From positions 62,001 through 126,000 of the forward strand of contig NW_002476413.1 in assembly GCF_000189635.1 (NCBI RefSeq): DNA of 64,000 nt, in the 5' to 3' direction. Both the position numbers and the translations under genes were made by a program. Within the stretch, counting starts at the first letter, position 1. Every line of letters starts with the position of its first letter. Shown one piece after another: positions 49,372 through 62,100 of this stretch. The stretch comes from Tetrahymena thermophila SB210 (Eukaryota > Ciliophora > Oligohymenophorea > Hymenostomatida > Tetrahymenidae). The notes beneath the pieces are model-generated. The model did not search any database. It was not told the DNA's origin and saw only the letters and a list, made by a program, of their open reading frames with translations.

Positions 49372-50653
49372 TTTTATTTCAAAAAACTAATAAATTTAAT
49401 TTTTTATTTTGTATTTATTTTTATTTAAAATTTTAAAAGTCAATAGAAGTATTTATATATTAGGTTTCTTATATATTCTGTTTATATAAATTCCTATTTT
49501 GTTAATATTTGCTTAAGTTATATCAAAAATAAATAAAATAAAAGCTAAAATTTAACCTGAATATTAATTAAATTATGAAAATCATAATTTAAAAATTAAT
49601 TAATTTTGGGAAAAACAAAATGATTACTCAAAAAAAAGAGAAAGGATAACTAAATTAGTATGTTTTATGAATTATTTCTGATAAAATTTGTAAATTAATA
49701 ACTTTTTTTAATAATTTTGAAACAAATTTATTTATTTTACAGCAAAAAGTGAGTAAGATTAATTTCTAAGAAAAAATAGAGAAAGAAAATGAACAATTTT
49801 ATTAAATTTTTAAACTCAGAAATATGTTTTTAAATAAATCTTTAAAACTAATTATAATAATAATATAAATATGCAAGCAAATCTAAAATTGTTTTATTTT
49901 ATTGATAATATTTTTGAAAAAAGATAACTGAAATATTATTATTTATTTACAGATAGGTACTAGTTTATTTTTAGTACATTATAATCAAATTCTTATTTTA
50001 CAAAAATTGAAGGTTTTTCATTTTCTAAAATCTTTTTGTTAAACCTTTTAAGTTTTAAGAGACAATTATTGTTAGTACCAATATTTAATACATCAAATTA
50101 TATTTTCATTCTAAAAACTTCTTTTTGCAAATACTTTTTAAATAAAGATATACTAATTTACTATTTTAAAAATGCATGATCTCTGCTAATTAGTGATAAA
50201 ATAGATATTACCTTAGGTACTCATCTATTACGATGATTTTAGAATAAGGAAGAAAATTTTTGAAAGTAAAAAATCAGAATTTGGAAATAAAAAATTTTTT
50301 AGAAAAGCTATAATTAAAAAATAAAAAACAAAGTATTATATTCCTTTAATTGATTTAAAATTAATAAGATTCATTCATCAAAATCTATTATAAAAATGAC
50401 AATAATCAGAATAAGCAAATTAATTAAATTAAAGTAATTATAGGTATTGGATTTATTATTACTTTATAAAGAAAAGAGATTGATTAAATGATAGGTGATA
50501 TTTTATGATTATTAAAATGTAGTTTTTATGCTAATTATAAATGAACAAAATAAACTAATATGGTTAAATAATATTTAGAATAAAATATCTCAACAGCTGA
50601 TAACGTAGAAAGGTTTTTATATCTTATAAATTTTATAATTAATTATATAAAAA
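49372..50653. other. AT-rich intergenic spacer
   Basis: About 1.3 kb: promoter side of the GST gene and 3' side of the RING gene, which lie on the same strand. I see no gene or notable repeat. Confidence 0.55.
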
Positions 50654-52498
50654 TCATTATAAGTTTTAGATTTATAAATCGTTATTATTGCTTTAATTTA
50701 CAATATTTATATTATTTCCTTGGTTATTATTTTAAGGTTATGAAATTTATAACCCACGCTAAGATGGATTTCTTTACATAACAGATAACTGATTTTAGTT
50801 TCTTCTCTAAATTCCATTTTATTAAATATCTTGATTATTAACTTGATAAGATTAGCTTTGATTAACAGCATTATTCCTTACGAGGTTAACATTTGAAGGT
50901 TAAACACTCTAATTATTTGCTTAATTTCTTAGAGGTTAAGATTCATTTATTATATTATTGTTGTTAGCAACATTTGCGTTTGCCGCATTATCTCCCTGAT
51001 TTCTTTCACTACTTTACTCGCTAGCCATTTTAATCTAATTAAAATGTTTAATCAAGCTATTTTTCTATAAGTCTGTTCTACAGAAGGGACAATTCTCCTA
51101 TTTTTTTAGCCATTACTCTAAACAGTCTTTGTGGAAGTAGTGATTGCATATAGTTTCACGGCAAATATCACTATTTTCAAATTCACATAGACACACAGCA
51201 CATGAGTCATTTAAAGTTTTACCTTTATCTTAAGCTTTCTTTTTAATATCTTCAAAACTTAGAGCAGGGAGGAATTCATCTATAATTTCTATAGTAAGTT
51301 TGTTGGATTATCCTCTGCGCTGCTACACTCTTTGTTAAGCAGCATTAACCTAAGCTTGAGCCATTGTAAGATCTAAAATTTGATTTCTCCGCGCATACCT
51401 TATCTTTATAATAGTTAGTATAATCCAAATCAAGAAGAGTAGAGCAACTATACCGACTAAAAAATAAATAATCAATAAATTTGTGTTTGAAATATCTCCT
51501 GATGAGCTTGATATTGATATCTGAATGATATTTGATGGAGAGGAACCTTGATTTATAATTGTGAATCCAAATACAGTATATTTAGGGTTTCCTGAGTTAT
51601 CATATTATCCACTTCCTTTTAAGGTTAAGGTATAACTAGAACTAGAAATCTGTGTGTGCATCAAATAAATATCAGACGTAGGAATTATTTTTTTAGGATC
51701 TACTCCTTATATACTGACAAACATATCAATAGGAGGATTGTTACTTAATAAATTAATTTAAATAGTTAGGTCTGAAGCGCTATTTAAGCTTTAAATAGGT
51801 TAACTTGGAAGATAGTAATAATAATACATTTATTTACCATCGATGGGTTTTTTTTACGATTTATCTGTTATCAAAATAGCTTCAGTCGAACAATCTTCGT
51901 CAACAAATCCGACATTACAAGTACAAACAGCATTTGAGCAAGTGCCTCTAGAAATTTAAGTATAAGGGTTTTAACAATCAAAGGCACACTGTTGTTATAC
52001 AGCTCCACTGTATTGTGCTCTAGCTGTCAAAGAATAACTCACTTAAGCTCCTGAGATAAAGAAAAGAAGTCTTATATCTTTAAATGATTGATTCTACGTA
52101 TTGATTGTTAATGAATACATTCCATTAACTCTAGTAAATTAATTAAAGTTAAATCCGTTGCATTTAGTAATGTCTATCTAGTTGTTAGAGTTAATAATGT
52201 TTGGATCTTAATCGAAAGAATAGCACAATAATGGTGGCAATTAAAGATTTTAGATAATATTAAAGTTATCCATTTGGCTAAATAGAATTTCAATGACCAG
52301 ATATTGCAGTCCATTTGTATCATTATTAGTAGATGAAAAATAGAATAATTAATTGTCAATCATTTAGTTAATTTAATATTTTATCTAAACATTGAATGGT
52401 GTAAATCCTGTTAATTATAACGCAGAGGTGAAAGGCTAGCTAAAACTAAAACCTAAGAGCGATACTAATAAATAAAGAATTTTTATAAGCACTTTCAT
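50654..52498 (-). CDS. Membrane RING-H2 E3 ubiquitin ligase with EGF-like ectodomain
   Basis: A single exon of 614 aa, ATG 52498 to TGA 50654-50656. Signal peptide 'MKVLIKILYLLVSLLGFSFS' is followed by a ~320-aa luminal region containing one EGF-like Cys module (~171-204, 'CSNAVCTCNVGFVDEDC'). One transmembrane helix lies at ~339-362 ('LLIIYFLVGIVALLFLIW'). A RING-H2 finger follows at ~432-472: 'CAVCLCEFENSDIC', 'CNHYFHKDC' and 'CPFC', all eight Zn ligands present. The C-terminal ~130 aa are Asn/Gln-rich. The layout (luminal domain, one helix, cytosolic RING-H2) is that of Goliath/RNF13-type ligases of endosomes, but with an EGF-like module instead of a recognisable PA domain. Expected role: E2-dependent ubiquitination at an endomembrane; the substrate is unknown. 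Confidence 0.9.
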
Positions 52499-54516
52499 CA
52501 TAACTATGAAATATTTATTATAACTCTTTGCTGAATAATTAACTATTTAATTAATTAATTGACCAATATTTATTGAGTTAGTAAAACTAATATTAAAATT
52601 TTGATATCTGCAATTCTTGCTATTGAAAGTGAAGTAAACCAACCTTGTTTAAGTAAATATATAATTTATAGATCATTCAGGATCAATCATAATAATGCAA
52701 ATATCCTTTCTACTTAAAACGCAAATTTAAAATCTCTTTGAGACCTGAATTTTTTCCATTCAATACTTATTACTGATTTTTAAACCATAAAGATATCAAA
52801 AATATATGCTTTTCATAGACTAAATATTCAAGCCTTATTTTTATAATAATGATCAAGTAGTATATGAAAGAAAATCTAACTCAATTCTAATCCAAATTTT
52901 AATAGATGTTATCATTCATGGCTCATAAATAAATTAGACCTATTTCATTTATCATCAAAATAAATTTAGCAAAAATTATTTTTAAATCCAACAAAAAAAA
53001 ATCAAATGAACAAATAACTCGAATAATTGTTTGATTACAAAACAAAAGACAATTGATATCTAAATAAGTTTGGTTAGAAACTATTCAATGAAATTATTAA
53101 AGTCGATATATTTATACAACATAAAGGATATAAAAAAATCAAATTATTATAATAAATTAAACAAATTTGAATGTACTTTTCTACTAATTTAATTATTGTC
53201 TTTAATTATAAATAAATATTATATGTAAGTTTTATAATTTAATTATTTTTGTATCAATTCTATCTACAAGATTATAAAATTATTTAATTTTTTTCTATAA
53301 TTCGAAATTAAACAAAAGTGTTAACATTTATTTAATTGTAAATCCGTTTAAAAAAAGTTTGTTAACGTAAATAGTAAGATATAAAAATACAATTTACAAA
53401 TAACTTAAATTTATATCAAATCTTATTTAATTGTAATCAATAGTTAGATATCTTAAAAATCTATTAATTCTTATAAAATAATTTAAAAGAATTTCTAAGC
53501 TATGAGAATTAAATATTAATTCAACAGCATTAAACTGAAAATAATTTTACATATTTATAAATATTAGATTAGGTTTACATATTTAATGAAATTTGCAATC
53601 TCTTTCCTGATTTTTATTAAATTTAAATAGAAATAGTTGTGCGTGTTTTCTATTAATAGCATCTTAGCATTAAAAGTTAGTTATTACTTGAATAAGCTTC
53701 TCTCTGATAAACAATAATATTTAGTATTCAATTTAACTAACAAATTCAATATTGATAACATTATGCTTTTACAAAAGAAATTAATCAGAAATAAATCATT
53801 TAAACTATTTATAATGTTGATTATAATTAATAAACAAGTAAGTATATTTTTCCTTATTCATATTTAGATAATTATGAAAAATTATTAGAAACTGAATTTC
53901 CTGCTCATAGATTTTTTGTCAAATTTAACTTAATCAAATATCTGAATATTGATTATTAATTTGCTAAAGATTTATATTCTGATTTAAAGAAAGAAGAAAT
54001 ACTTTAAACTCTAATCAAGGATAGATAATACAAATAGCTTATTATTAAATTTTTGATTACAAATAACTTGAGTTTCAATTAAACTTGATTCTTAGAAGAC
54101 TTAGTGATTTAAATAAGAATATCACATAACACATAATAAAAATAGTTTTAATTTAATTTATTTTCGTTATCTGTGATTTCAACTCTTACAAAAAAACATT
54201 TTTTTTGAAGATATTCTATGAAATATCCAAAGGATTTAAACCCAAATCAAAAATTTAACATTTTATTTGATTTTTGTAGGGATTTTATGAGATTATGAAA
54301 TTTAATAAGTAGTGAATTACTATTTTTAAATTTTAAATATTGTTGAAAAGTGAGAAAAAATTTTTTTCCCAAGTTTGATTGAACTTTGATAATCTCACTA
54401 AAATTGAGTTTTGTTAAATTAATATAAAGGTTAAGCCTTATTTATGAATTTATGATCTAATAAAATTTTAAATTTTCATTTAGATATTTATTGATAATAA
54501 ATAAATAATAAAGAGG
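52499..54516. other. AT-rich region with one possible coding remnant
   Basis: Two kilobases between divergent genes (RING, minus; LRR, plus). Only the stretch at 53756-54088, listed separately, looks coding. The rest is AT-rich without features. Confidence 0.5.
53756..54088 (+). pseudogene. Orphan open frame, exon or gene remnant
   Basis: Frame 2 is open for 111 codons with protein-like composition ('FPYSYLDNYEKLLETEF', 'FPAHRFFVKFNLIKYL', 'FAKDLYSDLKKEEIL') and ends at TGA 54086-54088. It lacks an in-frame ATG. A TGA lies just 5', and the overlapping frame from an ATG near 53584 could join it only through an implausibly short 26-nt intron. It may be a decayed gene, a missing-exon fragment, or an upstream exon of the LRR gene. 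I do not recognise the sequence. Chance openness cannot be excluded, because code 6 has one stop. Confidence 0.3.
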
Positions 54517-57500
54517 ATGGATGGACATTTAAAAATTAATTAAGATAAATATAATTTATATTATTTTATTAAATAAAAATAAAATAAAAATTTGAGATAA
54601 AATAAGGTTAAAAAAAAGTTATGCAATAATAGAATAACACTTATTTTACCATATAAAATGTAATTTATTTATATTTTATTTATTTTTCAATTTTAAATTT
54701 AATATATCAAAAGTTTGTTTAGTCTAACTTAAATGCTCATATTCATCTCACTTTATAATTCAAGTAATCACTTTTTTTTAATATTAGCTTTATTAAAAAC
54801 TGTCTTTTAATTTATTTAAAATTATATTAAATTAAAAATTATTTTCTTTAAACCAAATAGTGATCATAAAATAGAAGTAAAAGATATAGATTTAATCATC
54901 TCATCTTTAAATAATTGCAAATAAATTCAAACTATGAGTCTTTAATTTGAGTATTTTTTAATATTTTTTGACCAAACTTTTTTTATCAAATAATATGAAC
55001 TTAAAACTATTTTTTTTATTAGAAATAATAACTTAAGTGATGACTAGGTCTACTAAATATTCATTAAAATGCATAAATTTAATAATTTAAAATGCCTCTA
55101 TATTAATTTAAAGTAAAATATTTGAATTTAGTTTGAACAGAAAAGATATATTTTTAAAAATTTTGCAAAATTTATCTTTATTGATGAAGTTTATTTAAAA
55201 TTTAATTAGTTGCAATAAAGTTAATCAATAAGGCATAAAAAGTATTCAATAATATCTATAATATTATGATGATTTAACAGAGCTTAAACTTTAACTGTCG
55301 TAAGAATAAAATATATTAATTAATTATTTTTAAAAAATTTTTTATCTTAAAGGGAAAACTGCATCTAAATATAAGATTTAACTTAATTTAAAAATACAAT
55401 GAAAAACCTCTCGAAAATCAAGATATTCGAATTTGAATTAGGGTATAAAATATTTAATTTTAATTAGATTTTATATTATATGATGTTTATAACTTTGTAC
55501 TAATAATGATGATGAGATAATTTTAATTTTATAAGATCAAATAAAATTAATGATATAGGAGCAATAGCTTTAGGTGAATTACTAAGCAATTTTACAAATT
55601 TGACTTAGCTGTAAATTTAGTTATAGTAAAATTTTAAATAATTTTAATCTTTTATTTATTTTGTTTGTTATTTTATTATTATTTAATATTTTTTTATTAA
55701 TTATTTTTAATTTTAACTTATTATATAATTCGTATAATAGTTAAAATTTAATTGGAGATAAAGGAGCTGTTTTTTTAGGCTAAGGGCTAGGTAAATCTTG
55801 CAATTTGGTATGTTTAGAACTGAATTTATAGTAAATTTACTTAATTTTTATTTACTTAAACTCTGCTATTGATTCAAATTAAATTTCTAAAATTTAAATT
55901 ATTTTTTTATTTGAATGTTTGTATATCAATATTCTCTATCTAATTTTTTTAAGCTAAAATATTATTGGCATTTAAGGAGCGATTGCTATTGGGAATGGAG
56001 TTAGTAAATGTACCTAACTTGAAAACTTAGATGTAGTTTTGGCGTATATTAAATATTTTTGAAAATATTTATAAAACCATATTTTATTTAGTTAATTTAG
56101 ATTTTATAAATGAATTAGTGAAAATAAAATTTTAGAAACTGGGGCCAGAGGGTTAAGTAGAAGTTTGAAATATTGTAAGCAACTTATTAGCTTAGAAATA
56201 TTTATATAGTAAATTAATTAAGATACTTTACTTATTTAAATTAAATTATTTATATATAATAATCGATTAGATTGATTTAAATTTCTTTAGCATTATTTTC
56301 TTTAATACTTACTGTAAATGAGATTTATTATCCTTTAAAATTTAAATATTTGATTTCATTTACAAATCCCTAAATTCTATCGAATATATCATTTTTATTT
56401 ATTAATTAATTAAATTAGATAAAATAAAATTGGAGATGGAGGTATTATAGCTTTGTGCAAAAGTTTAAGCAATCATTAAAATCTGATAAATTTAAAATTT
56501 TGCTTTTGGTAATTTTTAAAGAAAAAAATATAAGCTTTAAATTCTTTCATAATAAAATAAATTATGAATTTTTTTATATTTGATTGTTTATTATAATTTT
56601 AATTTTTGTTTTTTTTAGTTTATTAAAATATATGTATGTTTTATAATAAAAGCGAAAATAATATTGGAAACAAAGGAGCTATATTTATTGGAAATTTATT
56701 AAGCGATATATCACAACACCTAGTTAATTTATATCTTAATTTGTAGTAAGTTTTTAATTTATTTATTTTTTAACTTGTTTATTTTATTTAAGTATTTTAT
56801 AATCAAATTATTGTTGTTTTTTTGTGCTTATTTTGTATTCAGGATTTATCCATAATGTCTGGAAATTATATCTTATTTAAAATATGAAAAGCCAAAATAG
56901 AGTTGGAAATGAAGGGGCTTGTGCTATTGGATAAGGTTTGAGTAAATGCTCAAGACTTTAAATTTTAGAATTGATTTTATCGTAACAATTATTTAAACAT
57001 CAATTAAAATTTTTTATTTTTTGTTTTAATAAATTATTGTAATTTTTAATTAGTTTTAATGAATGTATTTTGTTTTTAATAAATCCTTATAAAATTTAAA
57101 AAATAAGGAAAAATTAAATAGGCGATAAAGGAATTTAAAATATTGGTTAAGGGTTGGCTAAATGTTAAAATATGTTAGATTTGCAATTATATTTGTAATT
57201 AAAAATAATTTCTTTTGTATTTAAAATTTATATAAAATCTAAATCTAAAAAAATATTATATATAATGAGTTTAATATTTTTTTAAAAAACATAAGACAAG
57301 ATTAAAGTATAAAAGAGGAAATTACTAATATAGGAACAGACTTTAGTAAATGCACTAATCTTTCAACTTTAATATTTCATTTTTCGTAAATATGATAATA
57401 TATATATGTTCCATTTTTATTAAGTTAATTGCTCAAACATTAATAAGAATTCTTATTTCCTAAATCATTTTTTTAATTTATAGAAATAATTAAATCAAGA

Positions 57501-58457
57501 GTGAAGGACTAGAGATTATTGGTTAATGGATAAGCAATTGTTATAACCTTCTAAATTTAAGCATCTACATTTAGTAAATATTGATTTAAAATAAAAATAA
57601 ATTATTTTATTAACATTTTTCAAACTTTTAAAAATTATTTTTTGTTTCAGTTTTTTTAATTCTAATTTTATTTTGAATTTTTTAAGCTAAAATTTAATAG
57701 GAGATGAAGGTATAATTTCTTTAGGAAAAGGGCTTATTAATTGTACTCAACTTGCTACTTTAGAATTAATTTTATGGTATAGAGTCTTATTTTATATATT
57801 AAGAAAGAAATAAAAATATTTTGAGGATTTTTATGATAAACTATTTATTTAAAAATAAATAAAATTTAATGTTTGAAATTTCATATTATTCTTATATAGG
57901 GATAATCAAATTGGAGATTTAGGTGCTCAAAATTTGTATACAGGATTAAGTTGTTGCAAAAATCTGACTAATTTAAAACTTAATTTGATGTAATAAATAC
58001 ATTAAATAAAACATGATATAAAATTTAAATATATTAAAATAAAATATAAGCTACAATAAAATAACTGATTAAGAAGAAGAAAACACTGGGATAGCTTTGA
58101 GCAATTTACCCAAATTATTGACTTTAACACTGATATTTTAGTATATTAATGAACTATTTACTTTTTATATTAAACATTTTAATTTTATAATTATTAGTAA
58201 AAATGAAAAATACTTTAAATCCAAGGAGCTTCTTTTTTGTAATAATATTAAGAAACTAACAATAAACGTTAGGTAATAAACTAATAAAAATATTTATAAA
58301 CTTTTCTTTGTTAACTCAAATAATTTAAGGATATTTCAAATTCATCATTTTCTTTTTTCATAAAAGCTTTTGCCCTTTTAACAGAGAGTAGATAAACCAC
58401 AAAAGATAAGCTATGAAGATAAGAAGATTAGTATAACTAAATACTATATTTTAATGA
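54517..58457 (+). CDS. Leucine-rich-repeat (RNI-like) protein with 18 one-repeat exons
   Basis: A chain of ~90-nt exons, each one LRR, separated by AT-rich introns of 40-200 bp, all splitting a codon after its second base. Examples are exon 57687-57776 ('QNLIGDEGIISLGKGL') and exon 57900-57989 ('DNQIGDLGAQNLYTGL'), both exactly 90 nt. The consensus is N-x-I-G-D-x-G-A-x2-L-G-x2-L-x3-C-x-N-L-x2-L-x-L-x-L. The first readable repeat is at ~54850 and the last at ~58200. The final exon ('CPFNREQINHKRQAMKI') ends at TGA 58455-58457. The ATG at 54517 opens a frame continuous with the first repeat, but its ~110 residues are low-complexity and may contain an intron or be non-coding, so the N-terminus is uncertain. 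It is presumably a protein-binding solenoid; no kinase or other effector domain was found. Confidence 0.75.
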
Positions 58458-59169
58458 TTTTTATAAAATTATTTTGTTAAATAGTTAAAGGAATTTTAAT
58501 TTTGTATAGCCTTAAATAAAATATTTATTTAATTTCAAATATTGTTAAATTATTTCTATTTATGGAGTAAAAATGATAAAATAAAAGAGTAGTTTTAATA
58601 TTATATTAATGTCTAATTCTAGATGCAAAATACCATAATTGTATTATTGTGTAAAAATATAAATATGATTAGAAAAGATAAATTTTATCCTTTCATAATA
58701 ATATTAACAATGTCATCACTATTAAGAGATTAATTATATTATTTGGAATATTATTAATATATCCTATGAATTTAAATATAATTATAACTAATTTCTATTT
58801 CATAAAAATATAATTTTTTATTTGTTTTCATTTATTGAAGGGAAATAGAAAATAATATTTATGTAAAAATAATAAAATAAAAGATTAGTTTTTATATTAT
58901 ATAAATGTAAAGATAAATTTTATCCTTGCAGGAGCTATATTGATAATATTAACAATATCACCACTATTAAGATATTAATTAAATTATATGTACTTGATAT
59001 ATATATATATCTATTAGTGAGAATATTATTAATATTAGTTTATAAATATTATTATATCAAATTGCTAGTTTGATTGAGACATAATTTTTTATTTTTTTTA
59101 GTATTAATTTATTGAAGCGAATTAGAAAATAAAATTGTTTAAATTTTATACAACATTTTATATATATTT
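58458..59169. repeat. Spacer containing a direct repeat of about 277 bp
   Basis: Segments starting near 58557, 58830 and 59107 share TTATTGAAG/TTATGGAG, then AAAATAAAAGA(T/G)TAGTTTT and AAGATAAATTTTATCCTT. The first two also share AATATTAACAAT(G/A)TCA(T/C)CACTATTAAGA. The third copy is cut off. It lies between the convergent 3' ends of the LRR gene and the Asn/Gln-rich gene. No coding content. Confidence 0.5.
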
Positions 59170-62100
59170 TCAGGTGTGAATTAAAATTTTTTTTAACAGA
59201 GATATAAATTAAGGAATTTTTTATTAAATCTAAATGAACATTTTACTTTCCTTTTTTCTTTTGAGTAGTAAGTTTTCTAGTGAAGATATTTATATCGTAA
59301 TGATCTCTTCATTAAGGGAATAGAATTTTTTAGCAATAGAAATATCGTAAGCATTGAAAACACAGTATTAGTTGAATGTAAATTCTATAACAAAACAGAG
59401 AAATTTAATATCAAGGCTTTATTTCATGTCTTAAACTGATTATTTTTTGTTACCTAATTGGTTATATTAATCGATTTCTTCAATCAACTAACTCTCTAAT
59501 TCGCTTATGTCTTTAAATAAACCTAAATAACTTTCTTCTATTCCTAGAAGTATTGCAACTTTAAGGATTCTTATTTCAATGTTTAGTAATTGATTTGCTG
59601 TAAATTTTATTGATTTTTACTTCTTCAATATTTCTAAAAAATTTTAAGAAACTATATAAAAGTCATCTTTAGATTTTAAATTAGCTTCAACCATTCTTGC
59701 CATTTTTCTCAATTTAGGATTCGTTATTAAATATTTTACTTCTTATTTTAAGTAGTAGCTGAAGGGATCATATTACGATTCAGGTAGAATTTTATTTTTT
59801 AGTGGTTTTATAAATTTATGGACAGGATTGGAGTGGATTCCTAGATCAAAAAGCAAGGATTAAATTCTAGAGTCTGAATTGAGTACCAAATTATCATCAT
59901 AATTTTATACAAGGCAAGATCTTACTGATTCTATTTTTTCTAAAATACGCAAAATAACTTCTTTGATGAGTGTTTAATCCTTTCTTAAAGAGTTGTAAGC
60001 GTAATTTTTAAGTAAAAAGTATTCTATCAAAGTAACATTAAAGCTTTTACTTAAAAATTGCTAGCTTAAAATATTGACTTATTCATACTCTCCTTTAAAG
60101 AGATGGGAAAAGAATTAAGTTGAACTGTCAAGTAACTCTTTTTGATCTGTGAATTAGTTTAAAATTGGGATATTTGTGTTTTCTTTGATATCTGACACAA
60201 TTAGTTAAATAAATTATCTAATTTATTTTTTACCTCCTATTTCTTCAAACACATTGCTAGCCAAAATACTTTGTTTACTGTCTTCAAATAATTTAATTAT
60301 TTTTTCCTGTAAAGGTTTATCTAAATTCATATCTTCCATTTTTTTTTACAAAATGGCTCTGGATTTCTCAAACAGTTATGAATTTATTTTGAAAAGGACT
60401 AACTTATCTTTTTGTTTTTAATTCTAGCTATTTTATACATCAAGCTAAGAAAGTTGCAAATATTTGCTGATGTAAAATGTGAATGAAGAGCTGTCTATTT
60501 CACTCTACTTTAACTCTTTCATAAAATCAACATCTTTTAAAATGTAACTTTCGAGTCCTTGGCAAAGTTCATCTATTGTAAAGCGTAGTTAATTTTAATT
60601 ATTTTAAAATGAGCTCCTCTATTTATGAGCAGATGATTCTTATTATTCTATGTTATTTTATATTTATTGTTCTTATTGTGAGCTTGCTTGTAGGAAATTA
60701 GAAAAGCTTTGCTTGCTGTATTCATTTTGTTGTTCTTGGTTGAACTTAGTTTTGATGCTGTTCTTACGTGTTTGCTAATTTTATGGAGTCACATTAGCAG
60801 AACTAAGAGAAAATTGTGAGTTTAATGATGAATTTAAAGTTCTTAAATTCGTATTTACATTATTAGAATTTGATGAAATATTATTAACTATTTACTGATT
60901 ATTAGTTGAGTTGTTTCTTGTTAGGCTGAAGTTTTTAGTGTTTTTCTTCAAAATTTAGCTAAGCAGTGCTTGGTTAGAGGAGTGGTGTCCTCCATTATGT
61001 GTAATTTCTATGTTAGAAGCTTGTCGTTTGCGATTAAAAGCAGTAGGAGTGCTAGTTTAAAGCAACTGTTTATTTGAAGTTAGCAATGGAGTGTTAATTA
61101 TTTTTGGAGTATCTAAACTACATACAGAATCACTTTGATTTAATAAATTATTTGATTAGTTATTTTATTTAATTAAATCTAAATTAATTTTATATTTTTC
61201 TTATAAATTTTATTGATTGTTTATTGTAGGCATTAATTCAGAATGAGGACTTAGATTCAAAGGCGAAAGAGGATTTTATTACTATTAATTTGAGTTTTAT
61301 TTTATTGTGCTATTAGGTGTAATACTGTTGAGATTAAGAGGAGTAAGATTCTCATGATTTCTTAAAGGACTAGGCCTGCTTTAGTGGTGTTAAAGACTGT
61401 TGGGGGATTATAAATGAGAAGCATGATGTGATTAATGAGTTTTATTTTTTTGGTTTTATAAAAATATTTGTTAAATAAGTATATCTTTTCTATTATTTAG
61501 AGGAGATGAAACGTTAAGCTGCTATTTGAGATTTCTTCTAATTTATTCTTATATATTTGTGTTTGCATTAGATGGATTATTGGATTGGGAGGATTACTAG
61601 CTATTTAATTATAGCTGCATACTATTATTATTTTTTCCAAAAAATATAAAGTTGCTTTTAGATTTTTAAAGGTGCTAATGATTATTATCAGTCGACTTCT
61701 TAAATTTATTGGTATCTATTTCATCTTTGCTTTGATTTAAATAGCTCCTATTGGAAATTTATGAGTTTTCTTGTAAAAACTCATTTTTTAAATTATTTAT
61801 TATCATAGATTTAGGTTAAATTTTTGGCTCTATGGTTTCTTCAATTTCTTCTTCATGGACTTCCAATTAAATCATTGATGAATATCCTGCCTTTTTAGGA
61901 ATTTCTAAAATTATAGAATTCAAATTTGATTTCCCTTAGAAAAGAGGCTCTATTAGAGTTTCTGACTTAGAATTAGGTTCTATTTGAATTAAAGAATTTA
62001 TTTAAATCTATTTGCTACTTTCTTACTTTTAAGCATTATAAAAATCTTCCTTTGATATATTCAAGCAATTATTAAAAGAATTTTATTTTTGCTAATCATT

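Noticed and set aside
53584..54088. Two-exon gene joining an ATG near 53584 to the orphan frame
   Set aside because: It requires a 26-nt intron, far below the 47-bp minimum seen in the well-supported genes here, and the upstream frame is low-complexity.
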